Positions 22,176-33,064 of a stretch of 64,000 nt of DNA are shown piece by piece. Positions within the stretch are counted from its first letter, which is position 1. Each line of letters opens with the position of its first letter. A program made the translations under genes and the position numbers. This stretch comes from Odobenus rosmarus divergens (taxonomy: Eukaryota; Chordata; Mammalia; Carnivora; Odobenidae): contig NW_004451010.1 in the NCBI RefSeq assembly GCF_000321225.1, positions 1,839,129 to 1,903,128 of the forward strand, in the 5' to 3' direction. The notes below the pieces were generated by a model. That model made no database searches and was not told where the DNA came from. It was given only the letters and a program-made list of their open reading frames with translations.

Positions 22176-23109
22176 GAGATGCAGACAAGCAAGATCTTCT
22201 GATCCAGGATATTACGGAATGTGTTAGAATAACTCGGAAGATCCTCGTGTTGGGATTCTGAAGCAGAACTTTCAGGCACACTTGGGAATGGGCTCAGGAG
22301 GGGAGATGAATCAGCAAGGGTGGGAAACTGGTGCCTCCGATCGGGCTTCTTTTATTGATCAGCACTCATTTCCCTCCACCCCAGCCCCCACCCCGAGACC
22401 CAGCGCTGTCCCAAAGGAACCACTCGCCCTGCCTCCCGTCAAGGAATCGGCCCGCAGGAGTGTCCAGCCCACATCGCAGAGTGCAGACCTGGGTCCACGT
22501 GGCTGCAGAAGAAATCTCGACAGGTCGCCGGAGGGCAGGGCCAAGCTCACCGCGTCCCTAAGGGCGTCTCGGGGGAGAGGGAGGAGCGGCCTGGAGAGCG
22601 AGCGGTGGGGCAAGACTGAGGGCAGGAGAGGGGACGCCAGGAAGCCTCTTGGAAGAGCGGCGCCGTCCGACAGACAAACGACTCGCTGGTGGCACCGGCG
22701 ACAAGAGGGGAAAGTTTCTGACTAAGACTTTCAAGAAGAAACCGTTCGTCTTTGAGTTTGGGGGCTCCCCGTGGAGCCCGTCTGTGGAAAGGGAGTGTGG
22801 GGGTGTGGCGCTCGCTGGGCGCCCAGCAGAGCCGTGCCACTACCCGGTCCCATCCTGCGAGCTCTGCCCCGCAGCCCCGGCGGGCCGCAGCTCTCCGCGG
22901 AGCCAGGCACGCTTCTGCCCCCAGTTCCACTCCAGAGTGACAGATTCCACGCTCGTGGGTGCAACAAGCTGCAGGAGCACCGGACACACAGCAGAGACGA
23001 GGGAGGGCAGGGCGATTTTTATTGTGGTTTTCTTCGTTTCCTTTCATCCTGGAGAGGGGAGAGGGTGGCCGCGTTCCCAGTGCCCTCGCAGCACGAGCGT
23101 ATCACTTAC

Positions 23110-23204
23110 CTCCCCGCACTGCCGGCGCCGGGAGGCTTTCCCCCGTGCAGAGCTCGGCGGCCGCCACGCGCCCAGCCCTGGTGCAGCCGGCCGGGCGGGC
23201 GCGC
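23110..23204 (-). other. SAMD13: Predicted SAMD13 exon 1 (5' UTR)
   Basis: On the minus strand the sequence ending GTGCGGGGAG is followed by a strong donor GTAAGTGAT (from 23109 down). No ATG occurs in the exon, so translation would begin in exon 2. The donor phase keeps an open frame into exon 2 (…PAPAVRG then VAEVKEP), but the frame has no initiator near the expected start. The 5' edge is set only by the promoter motifs at 23205-23250, so the transcription start could differ by tens of bases. Alternative: the donor is used by an unrelated non-coding transcript. Confidence 0.6.
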
Positions 23205-23250
23205 GGCACGCCGGGACTTGTAGTCCTCCGCCGGCGGGCGGGGCGGGGGG
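23205..23250 (-). promoter_or_regulatory. Core promoter elements: ZNF143-like site and GC boxes
   Basis: Minus strand 23224-23205 reads ACTACAAGTCCCGGCGTGCC, close to the ZNF143/Staf-type element (ACTACAATTCCCAGCATGC as commonly described). Directly upstream on the minus strand (plus 23233-23250) are overlapping GC boxes, GGCGGGCGGGGCGGGGGG on plus. Such a layout is typical of TATA-less housekeeping promoters. No TATA box is evident. Confidence 0.6.
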
Positions 23251-23340
23251 TCCGAGGGCTGGGGCCACCAGGAAGCGGAGAGGTCAGGAAGGGAGGGCAC
23301 AGGGCGGGGGCCCTGTGAAAGTCGGGGAAGACATTTGCCA

Positions 23341-23634
23341 CAACTTAAAACCTCCAGGGAGCTGGGGGGAGGGGAACATTCCGAGAGAGAGTTTTAAATT
23401 GGGGGGTTTCAGGCCAATACCATTATCGCCCTGTCTTGCTCACGTCCTGATGAAGTTTTAAGCTGGGTTTGGGCAATAAAGACAAAGTAGACATTTCCCG
23501 AGCCAAATTCATATTATTTGGGGCCTTACTCTTCCTTAACTCCGAAGGCGAACGTGGCGTTCTCTACTTGGAACACCTTTGCTGACGTTCACAGAGTAAC
23601 TCAGTTGAAGCCCGGGGCATGCAAAGGTAGGGTG
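23341..23634. other. Flank of the CpG island, no element recognised
   Basis: GC content falls away over this stretch. A minus-strand CCAAT (plus ATTGG near 23396) lies about 190 bp upstream of the predicted exon 1 and could be a promoter element. Confidence 0.4.
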
Positions 23635-23765
23635 AATATATAATAGCACTTTACATTTGTAGAGCACTCTACAGTTTACAGAACACCTTTTATTTGGTTC
23701 ATTATGTTGGAACCATAAAACAACACTGAGTTAGGCAGAGAAAAACTTAAGATGCAGGGAGTTTT
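23635..23765 (-). repeat. MIR-type SINE fragment
   Basis: TATAATAGCACTTTACATTT, AGAGCACTCTACAG and a degraded GAGTTAGGCAGAGA block follow the antisense MIR order. Confidence 0.6.
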
Positions 23766-24169
23766 TTGTATCTGCTTTATTCATTCCCTTTTCTAACCCT
23801 GCTCTCAGCAGCTGGGAAGAGAATGCCGAGAAGGAGGGCAGATGTGGTGGGCGCAGCGAAAGAAGAGGAACCTGCTGTGAAGGCCTCTCTTGAAATAGCT
23901 GATGAATAAATCCTTACAAAGTAAGGAGATAAGTAAAACCAAAGAACCTATGGATTGGAAGAATGGACTGGGAAGGATAGAGACAGAATGGAAGATTGTC
24001 ATCAGTCTAGAAGCAATATGGAAAAATGGTAGATGGATAAGGAAGGAAATGGCAGGTGGGAAAAATGTAGAGACTGAATAGAAGGTTGTGATGAGACTAG
24101 AGGCAATATGAAAAAGTTGTATCAGAAAAAAAAAAAAGGCAAAAACAACAGGGATTTTAGAAGCCAGAT
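23766..24169. other. Intergenic DNA, nothing recognised
   Basis: The phrase GACTGGGAAGGATAGAGAC-like, then AGTCTAGAAGCAATATG, recurs about 100 bp later (near 24003 and 24100), a weak local duplication of roughly 95-bp period. Confidence 0.4.
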
Positions 24170-24360
24170 GGAGCTGGGATCCTGGTGTCACTTCGGAGCT
24201 AGCTCTATGACCTTGGGTAAGTTATTTAACTTCCCCAAACCTCTTTTTCCTATCTTTAAAATTTCAATAATAATAATTCCTACTTTATGATGTGGTTGTG
24301 CAGATTAAAAGAGATGGGAAGCATTTAGTATAGTGGCTGGCATATAATGAGCACTCGATC
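24170..24360 (+). repeat. MIR SINE
   Basis: Sense MIR order: GAGCTGGGATCCTGGTGTCA, CTATGACCTTGGGTAAGTTA, then TTTAACTTCCCCAAACCTC, AATAATAATAATTCC and GTATAGTGGCTGGCATATAA. Nearly full length. Confidence 0.9.
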
Positions 24361-24449
24361 GCCACTATACTAAATATAAATATTATTTATAAATACTAAT
24401 AAATACTGTTATTACCTCCTTTTGTGGAAATATCAAAAGATAAATTGGA

Positions 24450-24835
24450 ATATAAGTACCAGTTAGGAGGCTGTGACAGTATTTTAAATTACAGGTAATG
24501 AGAACTTGAACTACAGTAAAAGAAAGGAAACAGGTATGAGACACTTCCAAGGCAAAATCGACAGAGAGCAGTGCAGTCAACTGGATGTGGCAGTGAGGAC
24601 TAGGGAACAAAGATGATTGTCATTTCTAGACTGCCTAAATGGATGATAGGTACAACGGATGGAATAATAGGTTTTAGAGGAAGATGACTAGTTTGATTTT
24701 GGACATGTGTAACTTCAGGCTTTCTGTGTATGAATGACAGAGTGTCAGTTGGAAGTGTGGATTTGGGTATCCTTTGAGAGTCAATTCCTTAGGAGAGGGA
24801 GTTGAAGATCATGTGGAGTGGAAAAAGGAAGGGCA
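24450..24835. repeat. Old interspersed repeat, family not named (left part, split by SINE)
   Basis: Words such as GATTTTGGACATGTGTAACT and GAGAGTCAATTCC belong to the same old family as 25880-26780. It continues after the SINE at 25048. Confidence 0.45.
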
Positions 24836-25037
24836 GGGGCATCTGGGTGGCTTAGTCGGTTAGGCATCGGACTCTTGCTTTCGGCTCAGGTCACGATCTC
24901 AGGGTTGTGAGATAAGCCCTGCCTGTCACTCCGTGCTCAGCAGGGAGTCTGCTTGAGATTCTCTCTCCCTTTCACTCTGCCCCTCCCCCTGCTCTCTCTT
25001 TCTCTCAAATAAATAAATTTTTTTTTTTTTTTTTTTT
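24836..25037 (+). repeat. CanSINE with an unusual T-rich tail
   Basis: Head GGGGCATCTGGGTGGCTTAG, body to CTCTCAAATAAATAAA, then a run of about 19 T before the 3' direct repeat instead of the usual A-rich tail. Direct repeat AAGGAAGGGC at 24825-24834 and 25038-25047 is perfect. The insertion interrupts the unnamed old repeat. Confidence 0.95.
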
Positions 25038-25047
25038 AAGGAAGGGC

Positions 25048-25330
25048 GACGGAGATAGGCAAGGGGAGGTAAAGAGTCAATGACACCTGGCAGGAACTGC
25101 GGACGTGAAATTGGGAAAGCTGCAGGAGGGCCGTGACTCGGAAGTCAAGGAAGGAAGGAGAAGTGAAGAGGAGCTCATTAACAGGTCAAATGCTATAGAG
25201 AGGTAGCCAGTGACAATAGAAAAGCAGGCTACTGGATTTACAGAACCAGTCTGTTGGGTTGGATCTACCTCCGGGAGTTGTTTTGGAAATTTACCAGAGT
25301 GATTTTCCTTGTCCCAGGGACTGGGGAGAA
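25048..25330. repeat. Old interspersed repeat, family not named (right part)
   Basis: Resumes after the SINE; GTCAAATGCTATAGAGAGGT and AGCCAGTGACAATAGAAAAG match the arrangement expected further along the same family. Confidence 0.45.
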
Positions 25331-25879
25331 CTACTGGAATGTAGTTGGTGGAGCCAAAAGATGCTAGATATCTTGCAGTGCCCAGGCTAGTACGCCATAG
25401 CAAAGAATTTCCTACATGCTGTGTGACGACTATTCTACTGTCCATTCGTGTAGATCAAAAACCTATTTATATTTATCGGAGCCTAGAATCTCTTTTATAT
25501 ATAAACATAAAGTGTTTTTCACACAGTTTTAAGATGTATTGACTTTTCCTAGAATGCAGTACATTGAATGGCAATACTGTGTTTGGAATTCAAATCACCA
25601 ATACAGTTGATTTTATGGCTGTCCATTTCATGGTGATTCTACAGGTGAATCAAGCATCTGATTGCTTCATTGTGTCTTTTAGTTTAGGGATGCCTGAGCA
25701 GTTCTGTAATGAATCACACATTTACTTTTTCCTTTATATTACAGTTAAGACATCACTTTGAATTTTTAAAAAAATTATATGTGTAGGTAGTTTACGACTT
25801 TCCTTTCACAATGTTAAAGAGCGGATTGCCCCATATTTGTTATGAAAAGAGGCATTAGGTTTGACAAGGCTGAGAATCA
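25331..25879. other. Intergenic DNA, nothing recognised
   Basis: Single-copy AT-rich sequence. No gene signal. Confidence 0.4.
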
Positions 25880-26780
25880 TGTATTCAGTCAGTTAACAAA
25901 TATCTTTTGAGTGCCCATTATGTACTAGGCACCTTTCTAGATACTTGAGCTACATAAATAAATGAAACAGGAGAAGTTTACTGCCCTTATGGAGCTTATA
26001 CTCTAATGTGAATGTGGAAAGAGACAGACAATAAATAATAAACATAAACTAAATAAGTAAATTCTATGGCATATTAGAAAGTGGTTTGAAAAAATAAAGT
26101 AGGATAAAGGAGATTGGGAAGACAGGAGAGTGTAGGTTGAAAGGTTAAATATAGTGATCAGGATAAATTTTATTGAGAAGGTGACATTCAAGAAAAGATT
26201 TGGAGTTGGTAAGGGAATTACCGTGTGGATTTCTGAGAGAAGAACATTCCAGAGAGAGAAAACAGTTAGGCATAGGCCACAAGGTGAGTGTGTGGCTGGA
26301 GTTTTCAAGAAACAGCCAGGATGTCGGCGTGGCTGGACTGGAGAGAGCCGGCGTGAGAAGGAGGAGGACCGAGGGTGACCACTGGGTTGGGACAGGCGAT
26401 GTAGGGCTTGTAGGATGTTGTAGGGACTTCAGCTTACATGCTGAATGAAACGGGCAGCTTCCAGAGAGTTTAGAGCAGAGGAGTGACATGGTCAGGCATA
26501 TTTTGGAAGGATTATCCTGGCTGCTCTATCTAGAAGAGATCATAGAGAGCAGTGGCGGAAGCTGAATAGGCAAGAAGCTATTGTGGTAACCCAGGCAAGA
26601 AGTAATAGTGGCTTGAACCAGAGGGGTAACAATGAAAACTGATGCGGGAGAGGAATCACAAATTCCAGAGGACTCAGTGGAAGAGTTTCAGGGGCTGGGG
26701 AGGGCTGGAACATGGAGACAGATTAGGGGATGTTTGGAGCCTTGCGGGAAGGAGATTTTGGGAGAAGTCTCCTGACATTT
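25880..26780. repeat. Old interspersed repeat, family not named (longest copy)
   Basis: Begins like an antisense L2 3' end (TATTCAGTCAGTTAACAAATA; CTAGGCACCTTTCTAGATAC), then TGCCCTTATGGAGCTTATAC, GACAGACAATAAATAATAAA, AGAAGAACATTCCAGAGAGA, AGAGCAGAGGAGTGACATGG and GGAAGGATTATCCTGGCTGC. The order is shared with 1413-2250 and 42524-43000. It is widely dispersed in mammals; I cannot give a reliable name. Confidence 0.6.
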
Positions 26781-26799
26781 CTTTTATTTATTTTTTTAT

Positions 26800-27109
26800 T
26801 TCTTGACGTTTTCCTTTATGTGTTTTAATGCTCTATTCTTTGATATATGAAGATTCATACTAGCAATAATAACTTCATTGTGAGTTGTATATCCTTTGCC
26901 ATTATAAAGTGTCTCTCTTTGTCCCATTCAATCATTTTTTAAAAACGGTTTATTCTATCCTACTTGAAATTATTTTAATTCGATATGTTTAACTTGATCT
27001 GTTATGTCTATTTATTTTTTGAATGCTTATTGTTTCTTTGTTTTCTCTTTGGCTTTATGTTCTGTTTTCTTTGTTTTTATTTTGTTTTGTTTTTGTTTTT
27101 ATCTTCCTC
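26800..27109 (-). repeat. L1M LINE remnant, left part
   Basis: CATTATAAAGTGTCTCTCTT and the run of TTTGTTTTCTCTTTGGC words fit antisense text of an old L1. The remnant is interrupted by the LTR at 27110-27652. Confidence 0.4.
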
Positions 27110-27652
27110 TGTGTATTAGTTATCTCTTGCTATGTAACAAGCTACCCCCGACCCTAGCAGCTTAAAGCAGCACACACGTTTACCTTGTACTTTCTGTGTG
27201 TCAGGAATCCTGGCATGGCTTAGCTGAGTCCTCTGCTTCAGAGTTTTTACTGTTCGGTTTTCACAGGTGTTGTACTGGGCACCATTCTCAGCTGAGGGCT
27301 CCAGTTGGGGAGGATTCGCTTTCAAGCTTCCCTACATGGTTGTTGACAGGATTTAGTTCCTCATGGGCCCTAGAGAGCCTCAGTTTCCTGTCACGTGGGC
27401 CTCTCCATAGGGCAACTCACAACATGGCAGCAGGCTTAATCAAAGAAAGTGTGGGAGAAGAGGTAGAGAAAGGGTGTAAGCAAGACAGAAATCACAGTCT
27501 TTCAAAGCTCAACTTCAGAAGTGAAATCCATCAGTTTGCCACATTCTCTTTGTTAGAGACAAGTCATTATGTCTAGCCTACACATAAAGGCATGACACCA
27601 GGAGTTGGGGAGCATTGGGAGCCACTTTAGAAGGTCACCGACCACACTGTAG
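27110..27652 (-). repeat. MaLR-like LTR, antisense
   Basis: Begins TGTGTATTAGTTATCTCTTGC-like and carries the antisense order: CCTAGCAGCTTAAAGCAGCA, GTGTCAGGAATCCTGGCATG, GCTTAGCTGAGTCCTCTGCT, ACGTGGGCCTCTCCATAGGG, CAACTCACAACATGGCAGCA, then AGTTGGGGAGCATTGGGAGC near the end. It is an ancient LTR fragment without coding sequence. Confidence 0.7.
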
Positions 27653-28880
27653 CAATTTGGAAGTTGTAAAGTGTATTAAATAATATGTTTATATTTATAT
27701 TTCTCAGTTTACCTTAAAATGAAATGATGGTGAAAGATGATGAACTTAATCTACTTAGACTATTTTCTTCTCCCTTCCCTCCCCCTTTATGTTAGTTTGG
27801 AGAGCAAATATGATTCTTGTCCCTATTATCATCAAAATATTATTATTTATATTATGTAATTTTTCTTTTAAGCATTATAGCAATTATATTTCATTTTATG
27901 ACTTAGGATTCTAGTTACTTAAATATAATTTTATGTACAAAGAGATTCAAAGCTCATCACCAAACCTTTTCTACCTCATGACTTTCTCATTTGTGAATTC
28001 ATTATTGTTACTCATCTGTCCATTGTCTTGATTTTTTTTTCTCTGACAGATTCTTCAGAAGTTCATAAATGTTATGTTTCTTGAGCTCTTATGTATTTGA
28101 GATTTTCTTTTTCTTACCATTACATATGAAAGGTTAGACCAGGTATAGAAAATTTTTTTCCTTTAATATTCATTAACCACTCTTCCATTTTCTTCTGGTA
28201 TCTAATATTGTCTGATTTCTTCATTTTTGAGGATGACATTTTTCCTTCAGCCTAGGTGACCATAGGATTTTTTTTTTTTTATGGTCCTTGAAGTTTCCAG
28301 AAAAAAGCTTTTATTAAATTTTCTTGGAATGTGGTGAGCCCTTTCAAAATGTAATTTTAAGATCTTTTTTATTTCAGAAAATTCTTCTATTATGTAAATT
28401 TTTTTGGTTCCATGTATTCATTCACAGCTTCAAAGATTACAGTCATTCCTGTCAGTTTTCTCTTATTTGTTTTCTGCCTCTTTCATCTTCCCCCTCGTCA
28501 CTTTCATTCTGTGTCATTTTCCACTAAATTCTACGTGATTTTTTTTTCAATAGCTTGCCCTCCATGTCCCAGTTTTCTTCAGTTTAAATTCTACTCCTTG
28601 ATGCTTTCAATGTGATTTTCAGGGATTTAATTTTTTCTACTTATTTCCTCTGCTTTTCCAGATTTCTTTTATTTTTACTGTTGCATGGGTCCTGTGCTAT
28701 TTTTTTTCTTAATCTTTGATGGAAGTCAGTGAGATCTCGTTGATTTGCTCAAGAATAAAGTGAGCATCTTGCCTCCCCTTCCCTGTTTACCTGTGTACTG
28801 TTTGAATCATCCATCTAAAATGTAAACCAGAGTACTGAGTGTTGATGGTTCATAGTCTTTGATCAGTCCTTGAGTGTTGG
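27653..28880 (-). repeat. L1M LINE remnant, ORF1/5' part, right part
   Basis: Antisense L1 text: CAGCCTAGGTGACCATAGGA, GTGGTGAGCCCTTTCAAAAT, TTTATTTCAGAAAATTCTTC and a string of T-rich stretches. The frames are ruined. It belongs with the L1 text left of the LTR. Confidence 0.55.
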
Positions 28881-29537
28881 ATAAGCTGGGACAGGAGGAA
28901 AATCTGCTGTAAATAGAAGAGACAGGGAGAAAGAAGGGGGTAGGGGGAAAGGAGAGAGAGAGAGAGATTTACTTATTTCTTTTTTTTCCCCTTACTTATT
29001 ACTAATATTTTTAAACAAAGTATTCAAGTGACTCATAATAATATAAGAAACAATTTTAAAAACTACTCAATATCCAAATGAAAATAAAATATCAATACCA
29101 CAGGTAGAAATAAAAATGAAGGTATGAAGCTGCAGCATCCTACAAAGTTGTTAAAATTAAATTATGGCTGAATTTTTAAGCTTCCTGGCAACCAAAGCAA
29201 GAAAAAACACACAATTAAAAAAAGAAAAAAGAAAAAAACACCTAATTCAATATATGGTTTTCATTGACTCTAAATGAAAGTGTTTGAGTTATTCAGGGGG
29301 AAAATTTTTGTAACGTTTGGTTCTGAAAAAAAATAAAAGGGGGCAGGGTTGTTAATGAATTTGATTAGTAAATACAATAGTGGCATTCATTAAGCTATTT
29401 CTTATAGCATTGTTTAATGAAAGGTGGAAACCTGGCATCTACATGTAGTCCAGAGAAGACAAATTCCTGTGGTTGAAATATAGTGGGATCCAAGCCTATT
29501 TGGAAGATAAAATCTTCTCTTTGGAGGAATAAATAAT
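28881..29537. other. Intergenic DNA, nothing recognised except a GA run
   Basis: A (GA)n stretch occurs at about 28951-28967, with A-rich patches near 29215-29240. No gene signal. Confidence 0.5.
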
Positions 29538-29971
29538 GTAACAGGGTTGAAATGTATCCTCCAAAAAGATATGTTGAAGTCCTAATCCCTAGTACCTTAG
29601 AATGTAAGCTTATTTGGAAATAGAATCATTATGAATATAATTAGTTAGGATGCAGTTGTACTGGAGTAAAAGGTATTCCTGTAAGAAGAAGTGAGACATA
29701 GAGAGGAAGGTGCTATGTGAAGACAGAATCATAGAGGGAAGATGAAGGGAAAGACTGGAGTTGTGCTGCCTCAAGCTAAGGGACACCTGGGGCTCCAAGA
29801 AGCTGGAAGAGGCAAGGAAGGACCCTTCCGTGGATGTGTCAGAGGGAGGTTGGTTCTGCCAAAACCTTGATTCAGACTCTGGCTTCCAGACTATGAGAGC
29901 ATACATTTCTGTTGTTTTAAGGCACCCAGTTTGTGGTACTTTATTACGGCAGTCTTAGGACACTAATACAG
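29538..29971 (+). repeat. MaLR (MLT1A-like) LTR
   Basis: Close to the known order: GTTGAAATGTATCCTCC, AAAAGATATGTTGAAGTCCT, CTTATTTGGAAATAGAATCA, AGCTGGAAGAGGCAAGGAAG, TCTGTTGTTTTAAGGCACCC, AGTTTGTGGTACTTTATTAC, ending CACTAATACAGA. It is nearly full length. Confidence 0.88.
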
Positions 29972-31149
29972 ATGGACTGCATTTCATTCAACAGTGTTTT
30001 ATAAACATTAGTTCTCCCAACCAAGATTTGATATTGGCCACTTTGATACTGGATATTGACATTTGGTGTTGGACAGTAGAGAGTTTATTAAGGGACTAAA
30101 GGAGGTTTTATGTGCTGATATTGAGGATGAATCCATATGCTTTAAATGATAAACCTGTAAATATTGGTAAAGTAAATGTTCCTGGTGAACATTGTTATAC
30201 CTAAAATTCACACCTGGAACGCTGGCCATCACACCTACATGTATGAAGAGTCAAGTGTACACTTGAAAACAAATCCCGGTTTTTTGTTTTTTTTTTGTAT
30301 TTTTTTTTAACAATGTGGGATCTGTTTTATCACATGAAATAAATAAACATTGCTGAGACGATTTAGTCTAGAAAGTTTACAAAATGTAATACCTGTCCCT
30401 TACTGTAAGAATTGGACTGACACAGGATCACAAGCCATAGATCAGTTAGAAAATGCAGGATAATTTTAGTATACTTGATAAGCCAGGATTTATAACAATG
30501 AGTAAATAGTAGATCAAATTGTTGTTGAAACTACCTCTAATTATTGAAAACTCATCACTGGAATACAGGATACCTGCCCTCATGTTCTCCATAGTGGGAA
30601 GGATGTATGTATAGACTTCCCAAAAAATGTCTTCCTTCCTTTCTTATTTCTTCCTGTCCAGAGATTTTTATTCCCAGGCAGATGGTACTAAGAAGCAAAA
30701 GTTTGTGCAGCCTCATCCCCTTATCCAAAGGTCAAATTTTTGGACATTCTCCAAAACACAGCAGCAGTCTAGAGACGTGGAAAGGAGGGGGTGGATCTTG
30801 AGATTTAGAAATAATCATAAACTCCTGAATTAAAATCATGAAGTTTGCAGTAGAGACATGACCAATTGGAGGCTGACTCAGTGGCAGAAGAAAGACACAC
30901 TTATCAGCAGTTGTAGGGTGACTGGTTTACCTAGAGTAATGGATGTTATATAGTGAGATGTGTGCCCAGAGTGACAGCTGGACACAGAATTAGATATCTA
31001 GCAACAGGGAAGGATCCAGTGTTAAGTTTCTTATATCCTAAAGTTTAAGCAATTTGAAGTAATAAAAACACTAAATAAAAATAGGTGGAGCACTTACTCT
31101 GAAGCACTTAACGTAAGTGATAAAATATATAAATCATTTGTTAAATGCA
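29972..31149. other. Intergenic DNA, nothing recognised
   Basis: AT-rich, with a T-rich patch at 30278-30310. No coding signal and no recognisable repeat. Confidence 0.4.
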
Positions 31150-31854
31150 TGGATAAGTATAAAAGTAAAATGAATGTTTAACATGGTAAGATAAATTATA
31201 AGGGAAATAAAAATGTGAGGAAGGAGAAAGAGAATATAAAAATAACCATCACATTTGAAAAAGAACAAAATAGAACTTCTAGAAATGAAAGATGATAAGA
31301 TTGAAATTAAAAACACAGTGGAAGAATTAAGAGTATGGAGGAAACCATAGCTGACAGGAGAATTAGGGAGTAGGAAGCATAGATTAGAAAACCTTACACA
31401 GAATAGGCACAGAAAGACAATTGCTGGAAAATACGACAGAGAGGTTGGGTCATGGAGAATAGAACGAGAAGGCTCAGTATGCCTCTAATCAGAATTTCAA
31501 GAGGAGATAAAACAGGAAAGGACAAAGCAATATTTGAGGACCCAATGAATGAGGCATTTTTAGAACTGATGAAAGATAGTAACCTCAGATTCTAAAACTC
31601 AAAGAACCCTCAGTGAGATAAATTTAAACAGACACAGACACATAATCACCTAATCACTTTGTTGTAAAACTTCAGAATACCAAAGACAGAAGATATTAAA
31701 ATTATCCATAAACCAAAAATACAGTTTACTAATAAAGGAATGACATTGAGAAAGGTGAATTCTGAGCAGCAAAAATGGAAGACAAAAGATTGTGGGAAAA
31801 CATTTTAAATGTGCTAAGAGATAGTAACTGAAATAACTATTTACCCATTAAAAC

Positions 31855-32205
31855 TGCTTGTCAGAATAAGTTAGACTATGCTGTGGTAACAAATTAACTC
31901 TGAAACCTCTGTGGCTTAACAAAAGTTTATCTCTTGCATTATGCATTAAGGATAGGTCAGAGAGTGCCCTGCTCCACATGTCACTCAGGGACCCAGGCTG
32001 ACCGAAGCTCTGCTCTTTCTAGCTCCATCACAAGAGTTTCATGAGCGATGAGATCATTTCAGGAGGGAAAGAGGAACACAGAAGAACACAGATTCCAACT
32101 ACCTTTCTCTGGAAGGGAAACACGTTACTTCCAGTTACAGTCCTTTGACCAGAATGAGTCACAAAGTCCCACACCATCTACAAGAGGGAGTGAGAAATGA
32201 AGAGA
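31855..32205 (-). repeat. LTR-like or MER-type repeat inside the L1
   Basis: TGTGGTAACAAATTAACTCTG-like start, TGTGGCTTAACAAAAGTTTA, GAGAGTGCCCTGCTCCACAT, GGACCCAGGCTGACCGAAGC and TGACCAGAATGAGTCACAAA follow the antisense order of an old MaLR-like LTR. The family name is uncertain. Confidence 0.45.
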
Positions 32206-32368
32206 ATTACACAGATATTTAGTAAATACTGACTTTCTCTAACACAACTATTTTTTTCAAAATGGGGATAAAATAGAGGTAGTTTAGATCAACAAACACT
32301 GAGAAAATTTAACATCAGTAAACTCTTAATAAAAGAACTAAGGATGTCTTCAAGAAGAAGGTAAATGA

Positions 32369-32474
32369 GGAGTGCCTGGATGTCTCAGTCAGTGGAGCAT
32401 GTGACTCCTGATCTTGGGGTTGTAAGTTTGAGCCCCATGTTGGGTGTAGAGATTACTTAAAAATAAAAAAAATA
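32369..32474 (+). repeat. Short old CanSINE
   Basis: GGAGTGCCTGGATGTCTCAG head, GTTGTAAGTTTGAGCCCCAT (B box), then GTGTAGAGATTACTTAAAAA tail. It lacks the TC-rich body, the mark of the older short subfamily. Confidence 0.88.
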
Positions 32475-32896
32475 TATCTTTAAACATTTTAAAGAAGGAA
32501 AATGATCTAGAAGGAACATTTGAGTGACAAAATCTAATGTTGAGTAAAGGAAAAGACATGGTTGAGTAAACCCGAACAATACAGAAAATACAAATAATAA
32601 ATAATAAAGTACAACGTGTAGTATTAAAAAATAATAGCTTTTAAGGTAGAGTGATGATAGGAGTTCCATCCTTACATAATTGGGTAGGTTATAAAAATAA
32701 TAAGTACAGACTGTGTTAGGTTAAATATACATATTCTGAGTTCAAAGGAACTACTTAACGAACAAAAATAAAGCTTATAATTCCAAAACTAGAGGAGGGA
32801 AAATTTTGGAATTAAGAAATTGAATCAATTAAAACAAGGCAAGAAGGGAAAAACAAACAACAGAAAAGTCAGAACAAATAGAAAGTTTAAAAATTG

Positions 32897-33064
32897 GGGC
32901 GCCTGGGTGGCTCAGTCGGTTAAGCGTCTGCCTTCAGCTCAGGTCATGATCTCAGGGTTCTAGGATCGAGTCCCGTATCGGGCTCCCTGCTCCACAGGGA
33001 GCCTGCCTCTCTCTCTCTCTCTGTCTCTCTGTGCTGATGAATAAATAAAATCTTTAAAAAAAAA
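32897..33064 (+). repeat. CanSINE
   Basis: Head GGGCGCCTGGGTGGCTCAGT, B box region GTTCTAGGATCGAGTCCCGT, (CT)n body and ATAAATAAAATCTTT tail. Direct repeat TAAAAATTG at 32888-32896 and 33065-33073. Confidence 0.95.

Larger units (their letters stand above)
1..23204 (-). other. SAMD13: SAMD13 transcription unit, 5' part (exons 1-3; 3' end outside window)
   Basis: The unit runs right to left: a predicted exon 1 at 23110-23204 in the CpG island, exon 2 at 18287-18371, exon 3 at 141-252, then a donor and the start of intron 3. Intron 1 is about 4.7 kb and intron 2 about 18.0 kb. All three donors read GTAAG on the minus strand. Exon 2 ends with two bases of a codon and exon 3 supplies the third, giving the Asn-Ser junction known in SAMD13. 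SAMD13 is a small protein with a sterile alpha motif, a protein-protein interaction fold; its cellular role is poorly known. The rest of the SAM domain and the stop codon must lie left of base 1. Exon 1 is inferred; exons 2 and 3 are seen directly. Confidence 0.88.
22370..23340. promoter_or_regulatory. CpG island at the SAMD13 5' end
   Basis: A sharp change from AT-rich flanks to GC-rich sequence dense in CG (GGTCGCCGGAGGG, CCGGCGCCGG, GGCGGCCGCCACGCGCC, GGGCGGGCGCGCGG). It is the only such stretch in 64 kb. It contains the predicted exon 1 and its donor. Long open frames on both strands here (up to 270 codons on plus at 22649-23461) are what GC-rich DNA gives by chance, and none is recognisable. 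It may be bidirectional; no plus-strand exon can be supported. Confidence 0.85.

Noticed and set aside
22282..22725. 147-codon plus-strand open frame at the island edge
   Set aside because: Same reasoning; low-complexity Arg/Gly/Pro-rich translation, no splice or homology support.
22649..23461. 270-codon plus-strand open frame through the CpG island
   Set aside because: GC-rich DNA has few stops; the product has no recognisable domain, and several other frames on both strands are open in the same place. It runs antisense over the predicted exon 1.
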